A stretch of DNA of 11,347 nt from RGIG3513 sp045658985 (GTDB lineage: Bacteria; Bacillota; Clostridia; Oscillospirales; Butyricicoccaceae): contig JAZOWC010000013.1 of the NCBI GenBank assembly GCA_045658985.1, positions 1-11,347 on the forward strand, in the 5' to 3' direction. The position numbers and the translations under genes are program-made. Positions 1-6,631 of this stretch are shown in pieces (the stretch's first letter is position 1; each line of letters starts with the position of its first letter). The notes beneath the pieces are model-generated. The model made no database searches and was not told the origin of the DNA. It saw nothing but the letters and a program-made list of their open reading frames with translations.

Positions 1-20
1 AAGTTCCCGCCGCCCCGTAT

Positions 21-219
21 AGCCTTCTCCTATGAGGTAGCGAAGCGGCGCGAGCGCAATGAATAACAGTCCGGTGGACTGTTAGAACGCGAGCGTGACC
101 GAGCCGCAGCGAGAAAGGTGGCAAAGCCGCAGGCTTTGACGGATGAGGTGGAAGCTTACCATTCGCACCTATCCTATTATGTGCTGTCGTCGTAGGGGAG
201 GCAGCCCCCTGCCTCCCGC
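21..219 (+). repeat. Composite palindromic intergenic repeat, copy 1
   Basis: This 199-base unit recurs almost unchanged at 240-435, 219 bases downstream. It is a mosaic. Bases 21-37 are the left end of a module whose uninterrupted form is seen at 10685-10734. Bases 38-111 are an inserted 74-base element with a perfect stem TAACAGTCC/GGACTGTTA (64-72 with 76-84). The module resumes at 112 and ends near GATGAGGTG. Bases 192-219 form a second hairpin type, GGGAGGCAG (196-204) with CTGCCTCCC (209-217). No transposase is present; it looks like a non-autonomous or REP/MITE-like dispersed element, though the family is not one I can name. Confidence 0.9.
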
Positions 220-239
220 CAATGCTCCAATCTCCCGCA

Positions 240-435
240 AGCCTTCTCCTATGAGGTAGCGAAGCGGCGCGAGCGCAATGAATAACAGTCCGGTGGACTG
301 TTAGAACGCGAGCGTGACCGAGCCGCAGCGAGAAAGGTGTCAGCCGCAGGCTTTGACGGATGAGGTGGAAGCTTACCACTCGTACCTCTCCTATTATGGT
401 TGTCGTCGTAGGGGAGGCAGCCCCCTGCCTCCCGC
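240..435 (+). repeat. Composite palindromic intergenic repeat, copy 2
   Basis: Tandem partner of the unit at 21-219, separated from it by 20 bases. The inserted core (257-330) is identical to 38-111 over all 74 bases. Differences are confined to the right part: a 2-base indel near 340, a 1-base indel near 398 and a few substitutions. The core stem is at 283-291/295-303. The closing hairpin is at 412-420/425-433. Identity of the core together with drift of the flanks suggests recent duplication of the whole composite, or gene conversion. Confidence 0.9.
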
Positions 436-554
436 ATTTGCCGTGCAACCACTCGCTTTTTGCCCTCCCACCGCCCCAAAACTCATCACCTCCGCCAAAA
501 TCGCATATAATTATGAACAAACCCTTACAATCTCTGCCAATTGCCCGTATTTAA

Positions 555-583
555 TTGACAAATCGGTCAAAAAAGTGTATAAG
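555..583 (+). promoter_or_regulatory. Sigma-A-type promoter of the pilus operon
   Basis: A perfect -35 box TTGACA (555-560) is followed by a 17-base spacer and a 5/6 match -10 box TATAAG (578-583). The surroundings are AT-rich. Transcription would start near 588-591, immediately before a hairpin, giving a leader of about 137 bases before the first large gene. It is the only strong promoter I find ahead of the co-directional genes, so it probably drives all of them. Confidence 0.8.
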
Positions 584-590
584 TATTATG

Positions 591-610
591 TATCCCTATG
601 CGCAGGGATA
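591..610 (+). promoter_or_regulatory. 5' leader hairpin
   Basis: TATCCCT (591-597) pairs perfectly with AGGGATA (604-610) around a 6-base loop. It would sit at the extreme 5' end of the transcript. Such 5' stems often stabilise mRNA against 5' decay; here it may also be one half of a switch, because GGAT (606-609) can alternatively pair with ATCC (629-632) in the terminator stem downstream. The switch is inference. Confidence 0.55.
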
Positions 611-624
611 GCTTTGCCGTACCC

Positions 625-650
625 AAAAATCCGTCCGTTGCGGATTTTTT
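625..650 (+). terminator. Intrinsic-terminator-like hairpin inside the leader (candidate attenuator)
   Basis: AAAAATCCG (625-633) pairs with CGGATTTTT (641-649) around a 7-base loop, and the 3' arm is itself the T run ending at 650. It lies about 35-60 bases downstream of the predicted start of transcription and before the first ORF, the usual position of an attenuator. The stem is A/T-rich with only three to four G:C pairs, so termination may be partial. The octamer AGCTTTGC occurs on both sides of it (610-617 and 653-660). I could not match the leader to a known riboswitch class. Confidence 0.55.
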
Positions 651-682
651 GGAGCTTTGCGGCTTGGCAGGAGGTTTGTACT

Positions 683-730
683 ATGGCGCGCCCGCCCGCG
701 CCGCCGACAAAAAGGAGCGAATGCACATGA
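683..730 (+). CDS. 15-residue leader peptide ORF overlapping the giant pilin start
   Basis: ATG at 683 follows an ideal Shine-Dalgarno AGGAGG (669-674) with 8 bases between. It encodes MARPPAPPTKRSECT and stops with TGA at 728-730, overlapping the ATG of the pilin (727-729) as ATGA. The arrangement is typical of translational coupling, and RPP/APP motifs are of a kind that slow ribosomes when EF-P is limiting. A GC-only hairpin, GGCGCG (685-690) with CGCGCC (697-702), begins on the last base of the start codon and could affect initiation. No homologue is recognised. It may instead be a fortuitous ORF, but the quality of its ribosome site argues against that. Confidence 0.5.
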   Translation: MARPPAPPTKRSECT

Positions 731-3678
731 GAACCCGCAAGGGCTTTACAATAGTTGAATTGGTCGTAGTTATCGCGGTCATAGCAATTCTTGCTGCCGT
801 GCTTATTCCCACGTTCTCCGGTGTGGTGGAAAAAACCGACCGCAACACCGCCCTCAAGCTTGCCGAAGCCGCCTACAAAGAAGCCCGCGCCGCCGAGATT
901 GACAAAGGCGGAAGTTTCCCCAGAGCCAGCGAGGAAGTCGACGGATTTGTTTTTGTTATTTCACAGGATGGAGCAACTGACAGTGTCTTTCAGTATCCTT
1001 CTGAATTTGAATATGCGGTAGAGATCACAAACAAAAAAGTATCCCTCGGCGACAAGCTCGTCACAGCCAACCCCGATGGCAACTATGTGAATACCACTCC
1101 TGCCACCGGTGTAACCCTGCATAGAGATAGCATAACTCTCGAAGTCGGCCAGACCGAGCTGCTCCACGCCGCCGTTCAGCCTGCAAATGCAGCAAATAAG
1201 AATGTTGTATGGTCATCCTCTCACGATAGTATCGTTACAGTTGATGCAAACGGTATGATAAAGGGAATAAGAGCTAGTGATACCGCTGTTACCATTACGG
1301 CAAAGTCTGTAGATGGTAACTATACAGCTACCTGTGCTGTTACCGTCAAGCCCGTATCGGTCAACTTTGTCAGCCTGAATGCGCTGAACATGTCCTTTAC
1401 CCTCGGTGACGTTGGCCGCCAGCTTACTGCCACCGTAAAACCCGTAAACGCCGCCAACCAGACCGTTACTTGGAGATCTGACAATCCCAATGTGGCCGAA
1501 GTGAACGATGGATTTGTAACCCTTGTTGGCCCCGGATATACAGAAATTGTTGCAACATCTGCTAATAACATTTCTGCCAAATGCGGTATCACCGTCAACG
1601 GCCTTAAGCTTGGTACGGCACAAACCGAAATCGAGGTAGGAGATATGTTTGCCATATCTGCTGCGGCATATCCTGCGGGAAAAATCACTTGGTCGAGCAA
1701 TAACGGATGTGTTTCGGTCAATGATTTCGGTGTAGTTACAGCACATAGCACCGGAACGGCTACAATCAGTGCAACGGTAAATGGATTTGTTGAGACCTGC
1801 GAGATTACAGTAAAAGCAGCCGAGGGCGGCAGCGGCGAAGTAACTATAGTACCGAGCATTACGTTGGATAAAACAGCCATTGGTCTTACAAAAGATGCTA
1901 CATATACAATCAATGCTACCGTTGCAAATGCGAGTGGATCTGTCAGCTGGAGTTCTTCTGATAATACAGTGGCAACTGTTGAAGGCGGCAGTATAAAAGC
2001 TATGGCTAGTGGTGAGGCACTTATCACTGCATCCATAGTTAAAGAAGGCAACACATACACAGCAACTTGCGTCGTTCACGTAGCAGAGTCTGCCACTCCG
2101 AACGTTACAAGCATAGCACTTGATAAAACGGCTGCAACGATCGTACAGGGAGAAACGATTAACCTTACGGCTGCCGTAGCTGCGCCCGAAGGAGTGGATC
2201 AAACTGTAACTTGGGAAACAAATAGAACCAATATCGCAACAGTAGCAAATGGCGAAGTTACCGGTGTTGCGCCCGGTACTGCCACAATTACGGCAATTGC
2301 TGGCGATCACAGAGTAACCTGCGAAGTCACCGTACTTGGTGAATACTCTGTAACCGTTGACGCAACAGAGGAGCACATCCTCTTTGGCGGTGTGGACACC
2401 GTTATTCAGGGAGAGACATATACTGCAATTCTCGCCGCCAACGATAATTGCGTAATCAATGAGGTTACTGTTGAGATAAACGGAGTTGAAACCACTGACT
2501 TTACCAGGAATGAAAAGACAATAACTATACCGAATGTGCAGGGAAATGTTGTTATCATAGTATCCAGTATGAAGTTGGTGCCTACACCCGTTGAAGGCGT
2601 CACGATTGACGAAACCCTTACCCTTGATCCCGAAGAAACTCATGCCCTGGGAGCCACGGTGGTGCCCGATGGAGCAAGCAATAAGGCGGTCACTTGGCAT
2701 TCTTCCAACACTAACGTTGCATCTGTAAATGCAGACGGCGTGGTTACTGCCCATAATGCCGGCACAGCAGTCATAACGGTTACCACAGTCAACGGAGGAT
2801 TTACCGATACTTGCCTTGTTACAGTAACCGGAAATAAAGTTGAAAGCATCGCTCTCGACAAGTCTGCGATCAGTATTGAGGTAGGAAAAACAGATACTCT
2901 GACTGCAACAGTTGACCCCGATAATGCAACCAACAAGAATGTTATCTGGAAGTCCAATAATCCTGTAATTGCAACCGTTGAAAACGGTTTGGTAACAGGT
3001 GTCTCCGCAGGCACGGCAACCATCGTCGCAATCACCGAAGACGGCAACCATATAGCAGCATGTATGGTTACGGTAACAGCTGAAAGTAATGTAGCTGTAT
3101 ATTCGGTTTCGTTTGCTGCGGACAGCGGACAAAATATTGATATTAAGTCAAGAACGGCGAAAGAAGGGGATAATTATACTCTTGTTCTTGAAGCATATGA
3201 AGGCTATGTAATTACAGAGTATACTGCAACAGTGGACGGAAGGACGGTAGCGCATAAATCTGATGATGGTTCTCATTCGCGAGTATTATCGTATGAAATA
3301 GGAAATGTGAGCGGTGATATTATCGTAACTGCGCGCGCAGAGAAAATTATTGATAAATCATACTACGAAAGTGGGGGAAACATTGTAGCCACTAACTACA
3401 TGCTTATAGATTTGGAACACTATGATAGAGTTGATGTGTCATGGGTTCAAGACAAGAATATAAAAAGCATGAAAGTATACTTATGTGATTTATATAATAA
3501 CGTATTTAATGGTGGATATACCATTGTGGATGATAATGATAGTGATAATAAATGTTCATTCTATATTATGAATCCATCTGCTGTTTCAAAAGTGTATATG
3601 TGTCTTAGAGTGGAATTTCTCGATGAAATAAATCCTACCGACGCAGCAATTCAACTGGATTTAATAACTATGCAGTAA
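727..3678 (+). CDS. Giant type IV prepilin with seven Big_2 Ig-like domains
   Basis: A 983-residue protein with a class III prepilin signal: MRTRKG, cleavage after Gly6, Phe +1, Glu +5, then a hydrophobic stretch to about residue 30. Residues 31-125 are a small pilin-type region. Seven Big_2-like domains follow at about 129-207, 211-290, 291-362, 374-452, 459-536, 620-701 and 705-784, each ending in a Cys-x-(V/I)-(T/H)-V strand and most with a core Trp. Two other related beta modules lie at about 538-614 and 791-871; 872-983 is unique. Ordinary pilins are about 150-200 aa, so this is probably an adhesive or surface-decorating pilin. ATG 727 is chosen over ATG 721 because AAGGAG (712-717) lies 9 bases before 727 but only 3 before 721. 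The frame stays open upstream to 598, but that start lacks a ribosome site. Confidence 0.93.
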   Translation: MRTRKGFTIVELVVVIAVIAILAAVLIPTFSGVVEKTDRNTALKLAEAAYKEARAAEIDKGGSFPRASEEVDGFVFVISQDGATDSVFQYPSEFEYAVEITNKKVSLGDKLVTANPDGNYVNTTPATGVTLHRDSITLEVGQTELLHAAVQPANAANKNVVWSSSHDSIVTVDANGMIKGIRASDTAVTITAKSVDGNYTATCAVTVKPVSVNFVSLNALNMSFTLGDVGRQLTATVKPVNAANQTVTWRSDNPNVAEVNDGFVTLVGPGYTEIVATSANNISAKCGITVNGLKLGTAQTEIEVGDMFAISAAAYPAGKITWSSNNGCVSVNDFGVVTAHSTGTATISATVNGFVETCEITVKAAEGGSGEVTIVPSITLDKTAIGLTKDATYTINATVANASGSVSWSSSDNTVATVEGGSIKAMASGEALITASIVKEGNTYTATCVVHVAESATPNVTSIALDKTAATIVQGETINLTAAVAAPEGVDQTVTWETNRTNIATVANGEVTGVAPGTATITAIAGDHRVTCEVTVLGEYSVTVDATEEHILFGGVDTVIQGETYTAILAANDNCVINEVTVEINGVETTDFTRNEKTITIPNVQGNVVIIVSSMKLVPTPVEGVTIDETLTLDPEETHALGATVVPDGASNKAVTWHSSNTNVASVNADGVVTAHNAGTAVITVTTVNGGFTDTCLVTVTGNKVESIALDKSAISIEVGKTDTLTATVDPDNATNKNVIWKSNNPVIATVENGLVTGVSAGTATIVAITEDGNHIAACMVTVTAESNVAVYSVSFAADSGQNIDIKSRTAKEGDNYTLVLEAYEGYVITEYTATVDGRTVAHKSDDGSHSRVLSYEIGNVSGDIIVTARAEKIIDKSYYESGGNIVATNYMLIDLEHYDRVDVSWVQDKNIKSMKVYLCDLYNNVFNGGYTIVDDNDSDNKCSFYIMNPSAVSKVYMCLRVEFLDEINPTDAAIQLDLITMQ

Positions 3679-3792
3679 AACTATATGAGTTTTAGGCTTT
3701 ATACACTCAAATCTCAATAAATCGGCACTCAGCATTTTTGAGGGTGACGGATTTTGAAAAAAGGAAACTACACAGAAAGGAGACTACATAGC

Positions 3793-4248
3793 ATGAAAAA
3801 TCGCATATTTTCCCGTAGGGGCAGTACGTTGATAGAGCTTATTATTTCAATGGCGCTTATAGCTATAGTTTCGATCATGATAGTCTCCTTTTCGGCAATG
3901 ACCCATTCTTTTGCCGGTGACGAGCAGAGCAAACACAGCTTTATAGACGAATGTGCCGAAATCAGACGGGATATAAGCGACTTTTTGCTTAAACACGATG
4001 ATGTTGAAAAAACGGTGACGCTTCACGAAGATTACGGCTTGAGCTGTAATACCGATGTCTTTTTTTGGCAGAATTTCGACAACACGCTCAACGACAAAGT
4101 CTATGAGAATATCGACGATATTTCCTTCGAGATCGGCTCAAGCAAGCTTCTCAAATGCACCGTGACCGGCAGCACCGAGAAGGGCGTGGAGTACAAGCAG
4201 ACCTTTGTCTTTGCACTGCGGTGCGCGACCTTCAAAAAGGAGGGATAA
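3793..4248 (+). CDS. Minor type IV prepilin
   Basis: A 151-residue prepilin. The leader MKNRIFSRRG is followed by S+1, T+2 and Glu +5 (residue 15), then a hydrophobic helix rich in Ile and Met to about residue 32. The soluble part (33-151) is acidic and of no family I recognise; it contains two cysteines in the middle (residues 57-90 region) and two nearer the C-terminus. PilD would process it and it would act as a minor subunit, perhaps in the priming or tip complex. The ATG at 3793 has AAAGGAG (3776-3782) 10 bases upstream. A TTG at 3754 in the same frame would put 13 extra residues before the basic leader and is less likely. A 114-base gap separates it from the giant pilin, with only a weak hairpin (around 3726-3745) and no convincing terminator. 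Confidence 0.85.
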   Translation: MKNRIFSRRGSTLIELIISMALIAIVSIMIVSFSAMTHSFAGDEQSKHSFIDECAEIRRDISDFLLKHDDVEKTVTLHEDYGLSCNTDVFFWQNFDNTLNDKVYENIDDISFEIGSSKLLKCTVTGSTEKGVEYKQTFVFALRCATFKKEG

Positions 4249-4252
4249 GCCT

Positions 4253-4654
4253 ATGTTCAGACTTGCAAGAAACAACAGGGGCTTTTCTATGGTCGAGGTC
4301 GTCATTGCCATGGCTGTCGTGGGACTTGTTACCGCGGCGGCGCTGGTCATTATGATCGGCTCGGTGGACAGTACCCAAAAGACATTCAACGAGGCCGAGG
4401 CGGAGAACTTTGTGGCCAACGCGGTTGAGTGCTATATCGCGGCTGAGGGCGCGTTGGACAAGTTTAGTTATACGATGAATACCGTAGCCGGCTACGAGTT
4501 TGACGGCGGCGGAGAGTATTACACCTGCGACCTCCCCGGAGGTTATCAGGGTCAGGTCATCGTGACTAAGCAGAGCCTGAATATATGTGTCTACGACACC
4601 GACAAACAGGAGCTTTATATCGACTGGCTCACCTACACGAGGGGGGCACGATGA
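4253..4654 (+). CDS. Minor type IV prepilin
   Basis: A 133-residue prepilin with leader MFRLARNNRG, then FSMVE (Glu at +5) and a hydrophobic helix to about residue 35. The remaining ~95 residues form the exposed part; they include a GGGEYYTCDLPGGY segment and end in a short basic tail. The size and the conserved N-terminus match minor (pseudo)pilins of the GspI/PilV kind, but the C-terminal part is too divergent for me to assign. The start at 4253 is set by AAGGAGGG (4237-4244) with 8 bases of spacing. It begins 4 bases after the previous stop, and its own stop overlaps the next start, which indicates tight co-translation of the pilin genes. Confidence 0.85.
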   Translation: MFRLARNNRGFSMVEVVIAMAVVGLVTAAALVIMIGSVDSTQKTFNEAEAENFVANAVECYIAAEGALDKFSYTMNTVAGYEFDGGGEYYTCDLPGGYQGQVIVTKQSLNICVYDTDKQELYIDWLTYTRGAR

Positions 4655-5217
4655 TGAACAGACCTATTTCTTTGAGCAGGCTCCGCAGCCGCCGCGGTGT
4701 GGCTATGGAGAGCGCCGTGCTCTTTATGCTCATTATTCTCGCGCTGTGTACGCTGGTGTTGACGCTGTCGCTTATGGGCAGACACCAGATCAAGAGTCAG
4801 CACAATGAGATCATCGCCGACATCGAAAAAGACCAGATAGTCGAGGACTTTTTGGCCTACGTCACCGCGGTGACGGTGACGCCCGCTGCCCCTGAGGGCG
4901 GCTCCACGCCTTCGCCCTCCACACCTCCCGCCGAGGGCACGGGCAGTTTTTATGATTACATCACCAACGGCCGCAACGCCGCTATCGCACAGCGGTACAG
5001 GGAGTTTTATGCGCCCGACACCGGCAGATACAGCTGCTTCGACGAGCGCAGGCAGGACGGCGACACGATGACTTTCACCCTCTACGCCCTCAATTCGCAG
5101 ACCAATGAGCTCATCCTCTGTGCAGAGGCAACCAAGACCGCCGAGCAGGTGCAGGCCGACGGCTCGGTCAAACAGGGCACGGTCACGCTCAAATACTGCC
5201 TCAGCCGCAAACCGTAA
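4651..5217 (+). CDS. PilX/GspK-like minor prepilin with proline-rich linker
   Basis: A 188-residue protein with a long basic leader ending RSRRG (Gly16), then VAMES and a hydrophobic helix to about residue 42. Counting from Val as +1, the acidic residue is at +4 rather than the usual +5. PilX/GspK proteins start similarly (small and hydrophobic residues after Gly) and often deviate at this position. A short charged helix (44-68) precedes a linker (about 76-96) rich in Pro, Ser, Thr and Gly. The C-terminal domain has two or three cysteines. ATG 4651 overlaps the previous stop as ATGA; ATG 4654 is equally possible, with GAGGGGGG at 4639-4646 serving either. If PilD does not cleave it, it could be a bitopic PilN/PilO-like membrane component, but I consider that less likely. 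Confidence 0.75.
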   Translation: MMNRPISLSRLRSRRGVAMESAVLFMLIILALCTLVLTLSLMGRHQIKSQHNEIIADIEKDQIVEDFLAYVTAVTVTPAAPEGGSTPSPSTPPAEGTGSFYDYITNGRNAAIAQRYREFYAPDTGRYSCFDERRQDGDTMTFTLYALNSQTNELILCAEATKTAEQVQADGSVKQGTVTLKYCLSRKP

Positions 5218-5245
5218 ACAAAACCAACCGTAAAGGAATAAGGAT

Positions 5246-6628
5246 ATGGGTAAATTAGCTTTTGTAGACAACATAACCGGCAAGATCAAGGACACCCTGG
5301 GTTCCATCGGCGCCAACCGCGTCAAAGAGCGCGGCAAAGACGTGCTCAATACCACCTTTGCAATAGACACCCGCAGGAGCACCATGCATTGCTTCTCCAT
5401 GATAGGCACCGACCCCGCCACCATCGACCACAAGGTCAAGAGCTACACCGGTCTTATTACCGACGAGGCATTCATCGGCAAGTTCAAGGACGCCGTTGCC
5501 GAGTTCGTGGCAGAGACTCCCTCCGAGCGTGTGCGTATGGTGTCGCTGGTTCTGCCCGACAATGCCGTTGCTATGGACGCCGTCAACGTGCCCACAATGC
5601 GCAACCGCAACCTGACCCAGAACGCCCTCAACCTTGCTCTGGGCGAGATATACAGCAACTTTGGCGAGCTCAAGGTGCGCTCTCAGGTGGCCGCTCAGAA
5701 CAAGCAGTTTACCACCTTCACCACAGCTGCCGTGCAGAAGAAGCTGCTGAGCGAGCTGTATGCGGTCTGCGCAGAGTACAAGCTGCTGGTGGACACCACC
5801 ACCTTTGCCGCAGGCGCGTCCGCCGCCGCCATCACAGCGCTGGATCCCAAGATGAAAAACGCATCCTATATGCTGGTGGACGTCAAGGACGTGTACACCC
5901 GATTTGTATTCGTAGCCGCCGGCAAAGCCACCGGATATTATATCCTGCCCTTTGGTCTGGAGTTTTTGGCCAGAGGCAAGTACGTGCAGGAGGATATGCT
6001 CTTTGACCACACCCTCGGTGAGCTGACCGTCCTCAACGCCCGCGAAAAGGCCAAGGCCAAGAAGCTTACCGTTCTTGCCGAGCAGCAGGAGCAGCAGGAG
6101 CAGGAAGATCAGGAGGAGGAGACTCCCGCAGAGCCCGCCGCGCCTGCTCAGCCTCAGGAACCCGACGAGGATGACGAGGAGATCGAGGAGATCGAGGAGC
6201 CCGAACCCGCTCCCGGCGTGATGGAGATGTTGAGCGAGACCTTCAGCATGAACGCAGGTCAGAGCATCGTCACCCCCAAGATCATGGCAAAAAAGACCCC
6301 CCGCCGCCTGCCCAAGTTCATGCAGCGCCCCATCCCCGAGACCCCCGAGGGCATCACCGAGGAGAACTTCCGTGTATTCGTCAAGTGGGCACTGTCCCTT
6401 ATCGCCTCCAACGAAAAGCTGACCACTCTGGGCAAGCCCGAGTGCGTATACGTCAATATCCCTCAGAGCCTGTCCTTTGTTCTGGACAAAGCCAACGAGG
6501 AGCTTGAGGAGAACGGCGTTGAGTTCAAGCTGCTGGACAACGGCGAGTATGATGCCAACGTGCTGGTCAATCTCGAGCTGTACGGCGGATTCTTCCCCCG
6601 AGCCATCAACTCGGCCAACAGACTGTAA
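5246..6628 (+). CDS. pilM: Divergent PilM-like actin-fold protein with acidic insert
   Basis: A 460-residue cytoplasmic protein. Its order of elements resembles PilM: an N-terminal strand (FAIDTRRSTMHCF, 38-50), VSLVLPDNAVAMDAVNVP (99-116), a second strand motif (VDVKDVYTRFVFV, 211-223), a FG-turn (236-237), an A-R-E-K-A-K helix (265-270) and a C-terminal GG (447-448). Both phosphate-binding loops lack the glycines and serines of active PilM/FtsA proteins, so ATP binding is doubtful. Residues ~275-325 form a Glu/Gln/Pro/Asp-rich, probably disordered insert coded by short repeats (6080-6103, 6175-6200). ATG 5246 has AAAGGA (5232-5237) 8 bases upstream. PilM normally links the cytoplasmic ATPase to PilN/PilO; neither is present here. 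Confidence 0.7.
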   Translation: MGKLAFVDNITGKIKDTLGSIGANRVKERGKDVLNTTFAIDTRRSTMHCFSMIGTDPATIDHKVKSYTGLITDEAFIGKFKDAVAEFVAETPSERVRMVSLVLPDNAVAMDAVNVPTMRNRNLTQNALNLALGEIYSNFGELKVRSQVAAQNKQFTTFTTAAVQKKLLSELYAVCAEYKLLVDTTTFAAGASAAAITALDPKMKNASYMLVDVKDVYTRFVFVAAGKATGYYILPFGLEFLARGKYVQEDMLFDHTLGELTVLNAREKAKAKKLTVLAEQQEQQEQEDQEEETPAEPAAPAQPQEPDEDDEEIEEIEEPEPAPGVMEMLSETFSMNAGQSIVTPKIMAKKTPRRLPKFMQRPIPETPEGITEENFRVFVKWALSLIASNEKLTTLGKPECVYVNIPQSLSFVLDKANEELEENGVEFKLLDNGEYDANVLVNLELYGGFFPRAINSANRL

Positions 6629-6631
6629 TAT

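Larger units (their letters stand above)
1..554. other. Gene-free left flank, repeat-rich
   Basis: I see no credible gene here. Open frames in this stretch run across two copies of a palindromic repeat and have no ribosome binding site or recognisable protein content. Bases 1-20 hold a CCCGCC-rich end that resembles the right half of the short GTAGGGG...CCCGC hairpins seen elsewhere in the window, so the repeat cluster probably continues to the left. Bases 436-554 are AT-richer and lead into the operon promoter. A TATAAT at 506-511 lacks a matching -35 box. Confidence 0.7.

Noticed and set aside
21..435. A CRISPR array
   Set aside because: Only two long tandem units with a 20-base interval; no series of short repeats with unique spacers, and no cas genes.
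590..726. A c-di-GMP (GEMM) riboswitch in the pilin leader, as known for some clostridial pilus operons
   Set aside because: I looked for the conserved GEMM-I core (the GCAAA-type tetraloop-receptor arrangement with the paired GACGCAAAGCC-like segment) and did not find it. The leader is also short for aptamer plus expression platform.
598..726. N-terminal extension of the giant pilin from ATG 598
   Set aside because: That ATG sits in the loop of the 5' hairpin with no ribosome site, and it would bury the prepilin leader behind 43 extra residues.
1213..3132. A 639-codon open frame on the minus strand opposite the giant pilin
   Set aside because: Its product is Cys/Ser/Tyr-rich with no recognisable fold and arises from the codon pattern of the repeated Thr/Val-rich Big_2 coding sequence; there is no ribosome site or promoter.
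3679..3792. A terminator or second promoter between the giant pilin and the next pilin
   Set aside because: Only a weak imperfect stem (around 3726-3745) and no paired -35/-10 boxes at proper spacing.
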